The notes beneath the pieces were generated by a model. It worked only from the letters and a program-made list of their open reading frames with translations, was not told the origin of the DNA and searched no databases. 64,000 nucleotides of DNA. It comes from CAZJVD01 sp964549505. GTDB taxonomy: Bacteria; Bdellovibrionota; UBA1018; CAZJVD01. Shown one piece after another: positions 50,850-59,660 of this stretch. Location of the stretch: positions 124,001-188,000 of the forward strand of contig CAZJVD010000004.1 of assembly GCA_964549505.1 (NCBI GenBank), given 5' to 3'. Position 1 is the stretch's first letter. Each line of letters starts with the position of its first letter. A program made the translations under genes and the position numbers.

Positions 50850-51261
50850 ATGGAAAAAAACACTCCCACAGTCCGACCGCTGACCGAACAAGACGCTGAG
50901 TCACTCAAGAAGCTCGCAAGCGAATGCCAGCCCCTTTTGGTGAACGGCGTTTACGTGAATTTCTTTTTAGCGAAGTACTTCGGCAACAGCTGCTTCGTTT
51001 TAGAAATCGAAGGCAAGCCGATCGGTTTCATAACCGGATTGAGAAGCAGCGTCGATCCGGCAGATTTTTGAGGCGGCCAAAGCACTGGGATGCGGAAAGA
51101 TCCAGTTTTCGATCGCTCCAACAATCGATGCTAGCTTTCATGCGATTTCAAATCATGCGGCCGCAAGTAAACTGACCATGAAGACTCTTGAAGAGAAAAA
51201 GTATTCCGATCCTTTGACCGGGAAGCAAGGACACGAAGTGTTCTACGAGATAGCGCTTTAA
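50850..51261 (+). pseudogene. Decayed ectA-like GNAT acetyltransferase
   Basis: The first frame from the ATG at 50850 (GGAG seven bases upstream) gives an N terminus resembling diaminobutyrate acetyltransferase EctA: VRPLTEQDAESLKKLA, then NGVYVNFFLAKYFGNSCFVL and GFITG. It stops at 51069. In the +1 frame the sequence resumes with the C-terminal part (KALGCGKIQFSIAPTIDASF to the TAA at 51259-51261). The middle of the GNAT domain, including the acetyl-CoA loop, is missing. One frameshift plus an internal deletion make it non-functional. No ectB or ectC is nearby. Confidence 0.65.
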
Positions 51262-51272
51262 AGCTGACCCAC

Positions 51273-52100
51273 TCAAGTAGAACGGTTTTCTATTTTTTTA
51301 TTCTCTTGCCCTAAACCAGAGAGCGGCTTGGCCTGCTTAAGAATCGGAGTGAGTAAGAACGGTGCGTACCGTTGAGCCCACACTGCGGCCGTTCCGTGAA
51401 ATGTGACAAGCTCCTCTTTCTTTCGCCCCAGAATTGCCGAAACTATTTTTTTTGCGGCGACAGTCGTAGGCATCATTAACTTTTTGGGAGCGGGGTCTTT
51501 AGCGTTCGCATCGTATTTGCCCCACTTATCAACCTGGCGAATTTCACTTTCAACGATACCGGGACAAATCAGGGTAACCGCTACTCCGTTCGGCTTGAGT
51601 TCCCAATAAAGTCCATCTGCGAGTGCCTTCACGGCAAACTTGCTCATGCAATAAGGCGCTTTGCGGGGTTCCGATACATAAGAATTTGCGCTTCCCATCA
51701 GAACGATAGAGCCCTTAGATTCGAGAATTGAGTTCAAGCTGCTGTAAACGGTATTGAGTACCCCGAAAACGTTCGTTTCAAACTGCCGTCGAAAGTCATC
51801 AATCGTGAGTTTGTCGAAACGTCCGGCTACACCGAACCCCGCGTTGGCAAAACAAACATCGATCTTGCCAAATTTTCCGCGTGCGCTCTCAACTGCTCGG
51901 TCGAGATCCTGGCGTGAAGTCACATCGCAGACTTGATGAGCGACGTCGCCTCCGTTGCTCGAGAGTTCTCGGGCGAGCTCTGCCAGTCTATCTTCACGAC
52001 GAGCCGTGAGGAACACAGCATGTCCTTGTTTCACGAACTCCTTGGCCACCGCGCGGCCTATGCCAGAAGACGCACCCGTTATAAAAACTACGTTTTTCAT
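51273..52100 (-). CDS. Short-chain dehydrogenase/reductase
   Basis: 275 residues. Cofactor motif TGASSGIG (9-16), NAG motif in CFANAGFG, catalytic Ser in VLMGSANSYVS and YCMSK (Tyr-x-x-x-Lys). The classical SDR fold with a C-terminal hydrophobic extension that could associate with membrane. Substrate unknown. The convergent end to the ectA remnant is 11 bases away; the upstream LysR gene is on the same strand with 55 bases between. Confidence 0.9.
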   Translation of the reverse strand: MKNVVFITGASSGIGRAVAKEFVKQGHAVFLTARREDRLAELARELSSNGGDVAHQVCDVTSRQDLDRAVESARGKFGKIDVCFANAGFGVAGRFDKLTIDDFRRQFETNVFGVLNTVYSSLNSILESKGSIVLMGSANSYVSEPRKAPYCMSKFAVKALADGLYWELKPNGVAVTLICPGIVESEIRQVDKWGKYDANAKDPAPKKLMMPTTVAAKKIVSAILGRKKEELVTFHGTAAVWAQRYAPFLLTPILKQAKPLSGLGQENKKIENRST

Positions 52101-52155
52101 TGTCGGCTGTTTAACACAGGTTTTGCGTGATTGGAACGATCTCAGTCTTTGAAAG

Positions 52156-53082
52156 TTACCGAGCCCGGTCGCACACCTCTTTAAACGAAACCCCCAGGGA
52201 TTGAATCAGGGGATCGCCACGGTTCTGATCATGGCAGCCCAGCCAGATTCGTGATGTCCAATAACCTTCCTTGGGTCCAAGGATTCGAATCCTCTTTTTT
52301 CGTAACTCCTCGCTCACGTAGGCAAGGGGCAAAAAAGCGAGTCCTATCTCGTCGATCACAGAGCGGACGAGCGAAGACATGACATCGCTTTCGAAAACAA
52401 CACGTCCCTTCAGTTCGTGGCGCTCGATGAACTGATCGATCTCAGCGCGCAGCTTGAACCGAGGCGGCGGCATAATCCACTGTGCTTCGTTACCACCAGT
52501 CATTACCCGCAGTGCTGCATGGGCCTCGCGTTCACCTTTCAGGCCGGACTTCCACTTGTTCGAGCAGACAAGAGCGACCGGCGTCTCGGTTCGCATGAGG
52601 CTGGTGAGTTCAGGATCACTCATCGGCATCTGAGAAACGACGGCGTCCAGCTCCCGCAATTGTAGCCGCGCGACGAGTTGTTGATGACTCCCAGAGATCA
52701 TGGTCACTTTCGGACGCTGAGCTAATCCATGCTTTTTTAGAAAAAGACTGACCACTTCGACCACGAGCGATCGCTCGACTTCCTCAGATACACCGATGTT
52801 GATTCGACGAGCGGCAGAAGGGAGCCGTTCTAGAATCAGTTCACTCAATTCTTCCGACACTTCGAACATACGTCGGCAAAACCCGAAGACGACCAGTCCG
52901 ACTTCGGTCAGATGATTGTTTCGCCCGACTTTTCGAAAGAGTTTCACATCAAGCGATCGCTCTAGAACCCTGAGTTGACTGCTGAGCGAAGGCTGTGAAA
53001 CGCGCAAACGCTTGGCTGCTGTGGTGATCCCGCCCGCTTTGGCAGCGATGTAGAAATAGTAGAGATGATTGAAGTTGAGCAT
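52156..53082 (-). CDS. LysR-family transcriptional regulator (NhaR-like)
   Basis: 308 residues. N-terminal winged helix (MLNFNHLYYFYIAAKAGGIT, RLRVSQPSLSSQLRVLE) and a substrate-binding-like effector domain. The N-terminal sequence is close to NhaR-type regulators, which respond to sodium and osmotic stress, but the effector is not readable. It is divergent from csbD across a 161-base region containing an operator-like dyad. Confidence 0.88.
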   Translation of the reverse strand: MLNFNHLYYFYIAAKAGGITTAAKRLRVSQPSLSSQLRVLERSLDVKLFRKVGRNNHLTEVGLVVFGFCRRMFEVSEELSELILERLPSAARRINIGVSEEVERSLVVEVVSLFLKKHGLAQRPKVTMISGSHQQLVARLQLRELDAVVSQMPMSDPELTSLMRTETPVALVCSNKWKSGLKGEREAHAALRVMTGGNEAQWIMPPPRFKLRAEIDQFIERHELKGRVVFESDVMSSLVRSVIDEIGLAFLPLAYVSEELRKKRIRILGPKEGYWTSRIWLGCHDQNRGDPLIQSLGVSFKEVCDRAR

Positions 53083-53103
53083 ACATAGCTTATTACTATG
53101 TAT
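53081..53103. promoter_or_regulatory. LysR-type operator dyad at the start of the regulator gene
   Basis: ATACATAG (53081-53088) and CTATGTAT (53096-53103) form a perfect 8-base inverted repeat with 7 bases between, covering the start codon of the LysR gene (53080-53082). It has the T-N11-A style symmetry of LysR boxes and would serve for autoregulation and for control of divergent csbD. The inner ATAG-N7-CTAT equals the frame of the OxyR-like site at 2116. Confidence 0.5.
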
Positions 53104-53243
53104 TGCATATCTATTATATATTTTTAATATCGTAAGGGAAACCGTACAACTGCCTATGTAATCGAGATCAATGCATGCTTTGACTGCGATTCCGGAAAAA
53201 AACTCTAACTACCCGGAGTTTCTTACAACAAAGGAATACCCCC

Positions 53244-53513
53244 ATGAATACTGAAACCATTAAGAGTGACTGGACCGACATGAAGAGCAAGATCAAGGCA
53301 CGCTTCGGAAAGCTGACCGATGAGACGATCGAGTCCCTGAAAGGGAATCTCGAGCCACTTTCTGGAAAGCTCCAATCTGCTTACGGCTATGCCAAAGAAC
53401 AAGCTGATAAGGAAATTGTAGGCTTCAAGTCGTCGCTCAGCTCGTCACCCGCTACTGAAAAAGTAGCATCAGGCGACAAAGCAAGCGATCCGTCCGCGCG
53501 CTTGACCAACTAA
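53244..53513 (+). CDS. CsbD-family small stress protein
   Basis: 89 residues. The N-terminal 60 residues fit CsbD: the DWTDMKSKIKARFGKLTDET segment and IESLKGNLEPLSGKLQ, then a helical stretch SAYGYAKEQADKEIVGF. CsbD-like proteins are hydrophilic, stress-induced and of unknown mechanism. A strong hairpin and the OmpA lipoprotein gene follow. Confidence 0.75.
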   Translation: MNTETIKSDWTDMKSKIKARFGKLTDETIESLKGNLEPLSGKLQSAYGYAKEQADKEIVGFKSSLSSSPATEKVASGDKASDPSARLTN

Positions 53514-53530
53514 AGAGCCATCAACGATTT

Positions 53531-53556
53531 GGGAAGGAGATTTGCGTCTCCTTCCC
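53531..53556 (+). promoter_or_regulatory. Hairpin between csbD and the OmpA lipoprotein gene
   Basis: GGGAAGGAGA / TCTCCTTCCC form a perfect 10-base stem with a 6-base loop. No U-tract follows, so it is not a standard terminator. The 3' arm CTCCTTC is complementary to the GAAGGAG ribosome-binding site of the OmpA lipoprotein gene (53573-53579), so an alternative pairing could sequester that site. This is inference from base complementarity. Confidence 0.45.
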
Positions 53557-53584
53557 CTCCCAACCCCAATTTGAAGGAGCATAT

Positions 53585-54937
53585 ATGATTAGAAGCCATT
53601 TAAAATTTTATAGTGCGACAGCACTTTTGATCGTCGGAATCGCCGGAGTTACAGGATTCGGCGGCTGCGCAGGCGGTCCCAAAGTCCAAGAGTTTCCGGA
53701 CACCGCAAACTCCGCCGATGAAGTACAACGTTTAAAAGCCAGTCTTCACGACGCTGCAGAGTTACAGGTCGACGTTCTTTCGCCTTCTGCTTTTGCCAAA
53801 GCGGAAGACGAATTAAAGTCGGCAGTCAGCGAGCAAGAGAAGGGTAAAGATCAGAAAGCGATTTTACATTCGGTTGCTAAGGGTCGTGCGCAGCTCGATC
53901 GAGCTAATCAGGGAGCGGGCATTGCGCGCTCAAATATGGAAGAAGTTGTTTCGGCACGCCGAGCTGCCATCGTAGCGGGGGCTCAAAAGACCTCTCCTAA
54001 GGAATTTGCTGAAGCCGATGATCATTTGCGAGCTGTTACATCAGAGACTGAAAACAACAATCTGGATCCGGCTAAAGAGAATCGTACGAAGCTGCAAGCT
54101 GAGTACTTGAACGTCGAGCTCAGCGCCATAAAAGCCGCAAATCTAGCGCCTATTCGAGCAACTATTGCGGTTGCTGTGAAAAACGGCGCCGAGGAGTACG
54201 CGAAACAGAGTCTCGCGATAGCTCGGAAAAAAACTGATGACACCGAGGCCTACATCGTGGCCAATCGCCATTCCGATGCCGACATCAAAACACGATCCGC
54301 AGATGCCCAGCGCGCAGCGGACCATCTCGTGAAAATCACGCATGCTTCGAAGGCTGGAAAGAACATCACTTCCGAGGAAGCAGCACTTCGCCTGGAGGGT
54401 GAGGAGATCAAGACCCAGGAAAAGGGCGAGCAACTGAGTGCGGCTAAGACGACAGCGAAGGGTCTTGCGGTCGAGACTGCAAGTCTCAAGACGGATCAGG
54501 CTTTCAATCGCAGTTTCGAAGCGGCTCGCGCCGAGTTTACGAGCGAAGAGTCTGAGGTTTACCGTCAAGGCGACCGCCTCGTGATTCGACTCAAGACTCT
54601 GGAGTTTCCGGTCAATCAATCGGTTCTCCGTGGCTCAAACTTTCCACTCTTAGCGAAAGTGGTCACCGCGATTAAGGGATTTGAGAACGCGAGCGTCGTG
54701 GTCGAAGGACACACCGACTCTGTTGGCAGCAAGGATCAAAATGCCAAGCTCTCGACCGAGCGTGCGGAAGCCGTTTCGCAGTATCTTGTTGCGAACAATG
54801 CCGTCGCTGAGAACAAGATCGAAGCTGTGGGTTACGGTTTCGATCGACCTTTGGCACCGAACAGAACAGCTAAGGGTAGAGCTCAAAATCGCAGAGTGGA
54901 CGTCATCATAAGTCCGCAAGCGACTGTCACTAATTAG
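53585..54937 (+). CDS. OmpA-family lipoprotein with long helical region
   Basis: 450 residues. Signal peptide with lipobox FGGC (Cys29), a DUF4398-like helical region about 45-300, and a C-terminal OmpA domain (EGHTDSVGSKDQNAKLSTER, then VEAVGYGFDRP-like and GRAQNRRVDVII) that binds peptidoglycan. An outer-membrane anchor with a long coiled spacer. RBS GAAGGAG. An intrinsic terminator follows (54946). Confidence 0.88.
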   Translation: MIRSHLKFYSATALLIVGIAGVTGFGGCAGGPKVQEFPDTANSADEVQRLKASLHDAAELQVDVLSPSAFAKAEDELKSAVSEQEKGKDQKAILHSVAKGRAQLDRANQGAGIARSNMEEVVSARRAAIVAGAQKTSPKEFAEADDHLRAVTSETENNNLDPAKENRTKLQAEYLNVELSAIKAANLAPIRATIAVAVKNGAEEYAKQSLAIARKKTDDTEAYIVANRHSDADIKTRSADAQRAADHLVKITHASKAGKNITSEEAALRLEGEEIKTQEKGEQLSAAKTTAKGLAVETASLKTDQAFNRSFEAARAEFTSEESEVYRQGDRLVIRLKTLEFPVNQSVLRGSNFPLLAKVVTAIKGFENASVVVEGHTDSVGSKDQNAKLSTERAEAVSQYLVANNAVAENKIEAVGYGFDRPLAPNRTAKGRAQNRRVDVIISPQATVTN

Positions 54938-54945
54938 TCACGAGA

Positions 54946-54972
54946 GGCCCGCGTTCCAATCGCGGGCCTTTT
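54946..54972 (+). terminator. Rho-independent terminator after the OmpA lipoprotein gene
   Basis: GGCCCGCG (54946-54953) and CGCGGGCC (54961-54968) form an 8-base stem with a 7-base loop, followed by TTTT. Located 9 bases downstream of the stop codon. Confidence 0.88.
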
Positions 54973-55012
54973 GCGTTTGAAAGCTGTTCATTCGCTGTCG
55001 AGTCCCTACGAA

Positions 55013-56605
55013 TTACCAGCGGGGATTTGTTTGGTAGCGCCGGTAAGGGGGATGCATTGCCGAGCCGGTTTCGGAAAGTTCCTTTAAGGCGCTTGCGACC
55101 TTTCCTAGGGTTGCTTTTCCTCGCAAGATCAGCGAACAAACGGGTCTTTTGCGATAGAGGCCCTGATTCTCTTCTAATTCAGAAAGACGATTGATATCGC
55201 TCTCCACCTGTTCTGGTGTACCGAAGAGCCAAATATCACCAGGCGCGGTTGTCAGATCCTTTGTGACCGGCAACGGTTCAGTAAGGGAAAAATAAGGTCG
55301 GTAGTTCACGACCGATGGCAAGCTTCGAATAATCTGCTCCGAATCTTCTCGAAACCATAAGCCCTTTTTTGGCGCCTTAAGAGTGTAGACAACCATTCTC
55401 TTTTCGCTGGGAAACTCATAGATGGGATGCGCTTCCGCATAAGCTCTAAACTTACCAGGATCCAAAAACGCCAACACTCCCAAGTTAGTTTGGCTGTAAC
55501 CCAACCTTTGCTCTACAAACGCGGGTTGTTTAGCGCCCATCGGGCGAGCGCCAATTTCTATCAAGACCGGATCATCGGCGACCATTTTTACTTCAGCATG
55601 TCCCCAGCCAGTATGGATCTCTAATTTGTCCATGACCGAATAAACATAAGAAGTGAGGCCAGGAGGAATCTGCTCAGGAGGGATAAGCTCATCAAAAAAA
55701 TAGATATCGTTTCCCGTCGGGCTCTTTCTTTTTTTGTAACGCCAAACATCGGTTACGACTCTATAGACTTTATCGCCTACTTTGCTGGAAACGACATTCA
55801 CGACATACTCATCACCGACTAGGAACTCCTGAATCTCGACCGCTTGGTTTTTTGAGCTTGTTTCGTAAAGATTAGATTCTCCCAATATGTCGTTGGTGGC
55901 TCTTGCTACCTGTTCCAAGCTATGGACGTAATGAAGGCCGACGGAGCCGCCACTTTTCACCGGCTTGACGACAACCGTGTTGGCAGGCTGGTTTAGTAAG
56001 TTATGTTCTTCGACCCAAGCCTGTGCGGCCGATGCGTCACGTGTCGAGAACCTGAGAGGTGTTCGCAGCGGATGGACCGCCTCCATCATCAAATCCTTCC
56101 GTCGTCGCGCCTCGGAAAGCCTCGTTCCGTTGGTTGCGATCGGATACCGGCCTGAAAAGGACTCACTTAGAAAATCTGCTAACTCGATCGAACCTTCAAA
56201 AGGTCCGCTAATGGCGACGAGATCTGTTTTTGTGCGCTCGAGTATCTTGTCTATTTCGATAACTAACTGAGTGCGATCCGAGGTTTCTAGACAGATGTCG
56301 AAGTCGCTTGAGCGAAAGGATTTGATAAAATCAGGTGCGATCGGCCATTGATCCGGCACATGGACCAGCAAAGGATCGCGCAGACCGTTGTCTCGATAGT
56401 ATTGTCGGATCGCGGGCGGGAAGAGACTGCCCGATGATACAGCACCGACTACAACCACGAGATCTCGATCAGATTTGCCGTAGCATATCGAGAGTGTAAC
56501 CAGTGGAAGTAAGAGTACAGAGCATACCCAGGACTGAAATCTCTTCAGTATTCGTAACTTAGAAGGTGTCTCGGCAAGGATACCTGGGCTCAACAACCGC
56601 CGCAT
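55013..56605 (-). CDS. ATP-grasp domain protein with an N-terminal export or anchor sequence
   Basis: 530 residues. An N-terminal hydrophobic segment (about 25-42, SWVCSVLLLPLVTLSICYG) preceded by basic residues looks like a signal peptide or anchor. The rest is an ATP-grasp enzyme: preATP-grasp VVVVGAVSSGSLFPPAIRQ, then ATP-binding strands NTVVVKPVKSGGSVGLHYV and EIQEFLVGDEYVVNVVS, and metal-binding GHAEVKMVADDPVLIEIGARPMG. This resembles BacD/L-amino-acid ligases. Such enzymes are normally cytoplasmic because they need ATP. Start alternatives inside the hydrophobic part are not obvious. Confidence 0.75.
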   Translation of the reverse strand: MRRLLSPGILAETPSKLRILKRFQSWVCSVLLLPLVTLSICYGKSDRDLVVVVGAVSSGSLFPPAIRQYYRDNGLRDPLLVHVPDQWPIAPDFIKSFRSSDFDICLETSDRTQLVIEIDKILERTKTDLVAISGPFEGSIELADFLSESFSGRYPIATNGTRLSEARRRKDLMMEAVHPLRTPLRFSTRDASAAQAWVEEHNLLNQPANTVVVKPVKSGGSVGLHYVHSLEQVARATNDILGESNLYETSSKNQAVEIQEFLVGDEYVVNVVSSKVGDKVYRVVTDVWRYKKRKSPTGNDIYFFDELIPPEQIPPGLTSYVYSVMDKLEIHTGWGHAEVKMVADDPVLIEIGARPMGAKQPAFVEQRLGYSQTNLGVLAFLDPGKFRAYAEAHPIYEFPSEKRMVVYTLKAPKKGLWFREDSEQIIRSLPSVVNYRPYFSLTEPLPVTKDLTTAPGDIWLFGTPEQVESDINRLSELEENQGLYRKRPVCSLILRGKATLGKVASALKELSETGSAMHPPYRRYQTNPRW

Positions 56606-56759
56606 TCTAGGCTTTTAACAAATCCGACCGTATTTAACAACTATTGTGTAATAATTAGTTTCTTTCCAATCCGTGATGATTCGCTTGAAGCGCCTTGGCC
56701 TTAGGATCTCAATGCGCAAACGAAGCTTCGAACCAAAGGCAGGTCCATCTGTGAAAACA

Positions 56760-56793
56760 CTTACGTAAGCACTATTACATTGAGTATATGTAA
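56760..56793. promoter_or_regulatory. Palindromic sites upstream of the MarR-GNAT gene
   Basis: CTTACGTAAG (56760-56769) is a perfect 10-base palindrome, and TTAC (56775-56778) with GTAA (56790-56793) forms a second dyad with 11 bases between. Both lie 22-55 bases upstream of the GTG start and could bind the MarR-type protein for autoregulation. Inferred from position and symmetry. Confidence 0.35.
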
Positions 56794-56814
56794 ACTATCA
56801 AGCATGATGCCCCC

Positions 56815-57777
56815 GTGAAGCACTTGCAGATGCTGGGAATATCCGCTTTGGGGTCTCGATTGAAGAGGCTGGGCGACCGATTGATCGAAGACTGTGCTCG
56901 CATTTACTCTCAGGGCGGCGTTCCCTTTGAGCCGCGCTGGTTCCCCTTGGTTCGAGTCTTGTCGGATCGTGGTCCTGTCACGATCACAGAAGCAGCTCGG
57001 CACCTGGGCGTCACCCACGCGGCGATCAGCCAAATAGCAGGTGCTATGGAAAAGCAAAAACTTCTTGAAAGGAAGCCGGATAGAAATGACCGGCGGCAAT
57101 CCTATCTCGGTCTGACGCCGTCAGGGCAGTCTCTCGTCGCCGAACTCTCCGAGTATTGGACTGACCTACGTAGCGCGGCTCAGCTCCTGACAGCTGGCTT
57201 TGAAAAGGACCTTCTTAGTAGTCTCGAGCAGCTCGAGAAATCATACGCACAGAAGGACTTGATTCAGGCGTTTGGAGAAGCGCGTGTAACGAGACTTGCG
57301 GGGCAGGTTGAGTTTGTGCCGTACTCGAAGCTCGAAGAAAACAAGAGCGCGTTTCGTGATTTGAATCTCGAGTTTCTCACGGAGTATCGCTTCAAGCTGG
57401 AAGCATTCGATAGGCGGGTGTTTCAGAATCCTGAGAAAGAGATCATTAAACGCGGTGGTGAAATCTATTTTCTGACCATGAAAAAGCAGGCTATTGGCTG
57501 TTTCGCATTGATCCCTGTTCGAGGCCAACCCGGAGTCGTTGAGCTTGCGAAGATGGCCGTTTCTCGAAAGTGGCGAGGTTGGGGCCTCGGACAAAAAATT
57601 CTTCTCTTTGCAGAGGAGAGAGCGCGGAAGCTCGGTGCTGATCGAGTGGTGCTGGCGACGTCAACCAAGTTGGTCGCTGCTCGGAGGCTCTATGAACGGT
57701 TTAACTACAGAGTCGTTCCGGAGCCGGCTGGGGTTCACTATGAGCGGGTTGATCTCTATATGGAGAAACTGCTTTGA
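56815..57777 (+). CDS. MarR-GNAT fusion regulator/acetyltransferase
   Basis: 320 residues with a GTG start. N-terminal MarR-type winged helix (about 1-145; ITEAARHLGVTHAAISQIAG and the wing RKPDRNDRRQSYLGLT) and a C-terminal GNAT domain (about 165-320; motif A KMAVSRKWRGWGLGQKIL, followed by ATSTKLVAARRLYERFNYRV). This two-domain protein is a known combination in bacteria; the acetylated substrate is unknown. Upstream dyads could serve autoregulation. Confidence 0.88.
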   Translation: MKHLQMLGISALGSRLKRLGDRLIEDCARIYSQGGVPFEPRWFPLVRVLSDRGPVTITEAARHLGVTHAAISQIAGAMEKQKLLERKPDRNDRRQSYLGLTPSGQSLVAELSEYWTDLRSAAQLLTAGFEKDLLSSLEQLEKSYAQKDLIQAFGEARVTRLAGQVEFVPYSKLEENKSAFRDLNLEFLTEYRFKLEAFDRRVFQNPEKEIIKRGGEIYFLTMKKQAIGCFALIPVRGQPGVVELAKMAVSRKWRGWGLGQKILLFAEERARKLGADRVVLATSTKLVAARRLYERFNYRVVPEPAGVHYERVDLYMEKLL

Positions 57778-58007
57778 GAGCGACCACGGCGGTCCAAACA
57801 TAACCAAACAGAAAAGATCTGTAACATCGCGGGTGAAATAAACAGGCTATGGGTAATAAGTTAAGAAAGCAGCGACCGGAAAAATCAGCCGTATCTTTTT
57901 GGTCCGTTTTCGGCTAAGTTCCTAAACGTCAGTGTTATTCGCTTCTTTCGAGTCTGCGGACATAGTGTCCTAACCTCTAGAGTGGCTCCCAGCCTTTAGG
58001 AGGTTTC

Positions 58008-58319
58008 ATGGGTAAAAAACTATACGTAGGCAATCTGCCATTTTCAGCAACCGACAGTGTTCTTTCGGACACGTTCGCTCAATGCGGAACCGTCGAATCA
58101 GCAAAAGTCATTATGGATCGCGACAGCGGCCGTAGCAAAGGCTTTGGCTTCGTCGAGATGTCGAGTGATGAAGAAGCGCAAAATGCCATCAGCAAATTCA
58201 ACGGTTCGGATTACGAAGGTCGTCCTATGACGGTCAACGAAGCCCGACCGATGGCACCTCGTGAAGGTGGTCGCGGCGGCCCAGGTGGCGGTCGCGGTGC
58301 TCGCACGAGCCGTTGGTAA
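58008..58319 (+). CDS. RRM RNA-binding protein with a Gly/Arg-rich tail
   Basis: 103 residues. A single RRM: RNP2 KLYVGNLPF and RNP1 SKGFGFVEM, followed by a Gly/Arg-rich C terminus (GGRGGPGGGRGARTSRW). It is the bacterial cold- or stress-induced type. Strong RBS AGGAGG. The 230 bases upstream contain no gene and may hold a long 5' leader. A terminator follows. Confidence 0.92.
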   Translation: MGKKLYVGNLPFSATDSVLSDTFAQCGTVESAKVIMDRDSGRSKGFGFVEMSSDEEAQNAISKFNGSDYEGRPMTVNEARPMAPREGGRGGPGGGRGARTSRW

Positions 58320-58345
58320 TCTAAGTTTTTAGGTTCACTAAGCAG

Positions 58346-58384
58346 GGACCTTGTTCCGCAAAACGGGGCAAGGTCCTTTGCCTT
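58346..58384 (+). terminator. Rho-independent terminator after the RRM gene
   Basis: GGACCTTG... (58346 onward) pairs with ...CAAGGTCC (58369-58376) with near-complete complementarity through the stem and a CAAAA-type loop, followed by T-rich sequence (TTTGCCTTTT). Placed 27 bases after the stop. Confidence 0.8.
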
Positions 58385-58403
58385 TTCAGAGGAGCGTTGT
58401 CGT

Positions 58404-58607
58404 ATGGCCAAATCGAGTCGGCCGAGTCAGGAAAAGCGAAATCGCGAGCGCTCACAAAAAGAGCGTCAGCTGATTAAGCAAGAGCAACGCACGATCCGAA
58501 AACAGGAACGTACCGATCGAGCCGCAAAGCTGCCCGATGGAGTCGACCCTGACCTCGTGGGCATTGTTCCTGGTCCACAACGTCTGCCCGATGCGGACGA
58601 ATACTGA
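58404..58607 (+). CDS. Small basic protein of unknown function
   Basis: 67 residues, strongly charged (Lys, Arg, Glu, Gln), including SQEKRNRERSQKERQLIK and an acidic/Pro C terminus (DPDLVGIVPGPQRLPDADEY). RBS GAGGAG with good spacing. No family recognised; helical nucleic-acid or ribosome binding is possible. Confidence 0.65.
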   Translation: MAKSSRPSQEKRNRERSQKERQLIKQEQRTIRKQERTDRAAKLPDGVDPDLVGIVPGPQRLPDADEY

Positions 58608-58706
58608 CTTCTCAGCCGTTTTTAACACCCGACAGCGCAGTTCGATAAAAACTGGTATAACAGCGCGGATGCGCCAGATAGGGCCGCAAATCGGCCATAG
58701 GTCAGT

Positions 58707-59660
58707 ATGAAAACAGCGGTCAGCTCCAAGAGCTTCAGCGCCGACCCAGAGCTGGTGGCCGAACTCCGACGCCTTTACCCAGAAGCCAAATTGAACTCCG
58801 ATGCGCTCGATCTCAGCGGATCTGAGCTGGTTCGATTTTTCGCCGGCTGCGAAAGCATTATTATAGGGGTCGAAAAACTCACAGATCCTGTCCTGAATGA
58901 ACTTCCCGATCTAAAAATTGTCTCCAAATACGGCGTCGGAATCGACAACCTCGATCTCGCATCGCTCGAACGACGCGGAATTCGTCTCGGCTGGACGCCG
59001 GGCGTGAATCGACGTGCGGTTTCGGAACTGGCGTTGGCGCTCATGATCAGCACGCTTCGCAATGTTCCCGAGCTTTCGTTAGCGCTTCAAAATGGAGAGT
59101 GGCTTCGAAGTCCCGGGCGTCAGCTTTCAGAGCGCCGTGTGGGGGTCTTGGGTTGTGGTTGCGTCGGAAAAGATCTTATTCGTCTTCTTAAGCCGTTTGG
59201 ATGTGTCGTTTCCTTTTACGATCGTGTCGTCGATTCGGCATTTGTTCGAGAAACGGGTGCTCAGGCCGTGAGTCTCGAAGAGCTTTTTGAAAAATCCGAT
59301 ATCGTTTCCATTCATTTGCCGCTGACACCTTCGACCAGAAATTTGATCGGAGCATCCCTTCTCAGCCGAATGCCAAAGGGCGCTGTTCTCGTCAACACAG
59401 CTCGTGGCGGTCTGGTGGTCGAGAGCGATGTGGTGCGTGCTCTTGATGAAGGACGATTGAGTCGGGCGGCGTTTGATGTTTTTGCCGAAGAGCCTGCGAC
59501 CAAGAACATGCTTGCGCAGCACCCGCGCTGTCTTTCAGTTCCGCACATCGGGGGTTCTTCCCAAGAAGCGATTTTGGCAATGGGGCGCGCAGCTATTCGT
59601 GGGTTGTCCGACCACCATCCTATCTCGTATTTTCGCGAGCAGGGCTTGATCGACGCATGA
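58707..59660 (+). CDS. D-isomer specific 2-hydroxyacid dehydrogenase
   Basis: 317 residues. Nucleotide-binding motif GVLGCGCVGKDLI (about 147), catalytic Arg in NTARGGLVVESD, Glu in VFAEEPAT and His in VPHIGGSSQEA. This resembles phosphoglycerate dehydrogenase (SerA-like) without the C-terminal ACT domain. The substrate is unknown. Its stop overlaps the start of the next gene (ATGA). Confidence 0.9.
   Translation: MKTAVSSKSFSADPELVAELRRLYPEAKLNSDALDLSGSELVRFFAGCESIIIGVEKLTDPVLNELPDLKIVSKYGVGIDNLDLASLERRGIRLGWTPGVNRRAVSELALALMISTLRNVPELSLALQNGEWLRSPGRQLSERRVGVLGCGCVGKDLIRLLKPFGCVVSFYDRVVDSAFVRETGAQAVSLEELFEKSDIVSIHLPLTPSTRNLIGASLLSRMPKGAVLVNTARGGLVVESDVVRALDEGRLSRAAFDVFAEEPATKNMLAQHPRCLSVPHIGGSSQEAILAMGRAAIRGLSDHHPISYFREQGLIDA

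Noticed and set aside
54022..54619. Antisense frames over the OmpA lipoprotein gene
   Set aside because: They mirror the coding frame of the OmpA gene and have no start signals.
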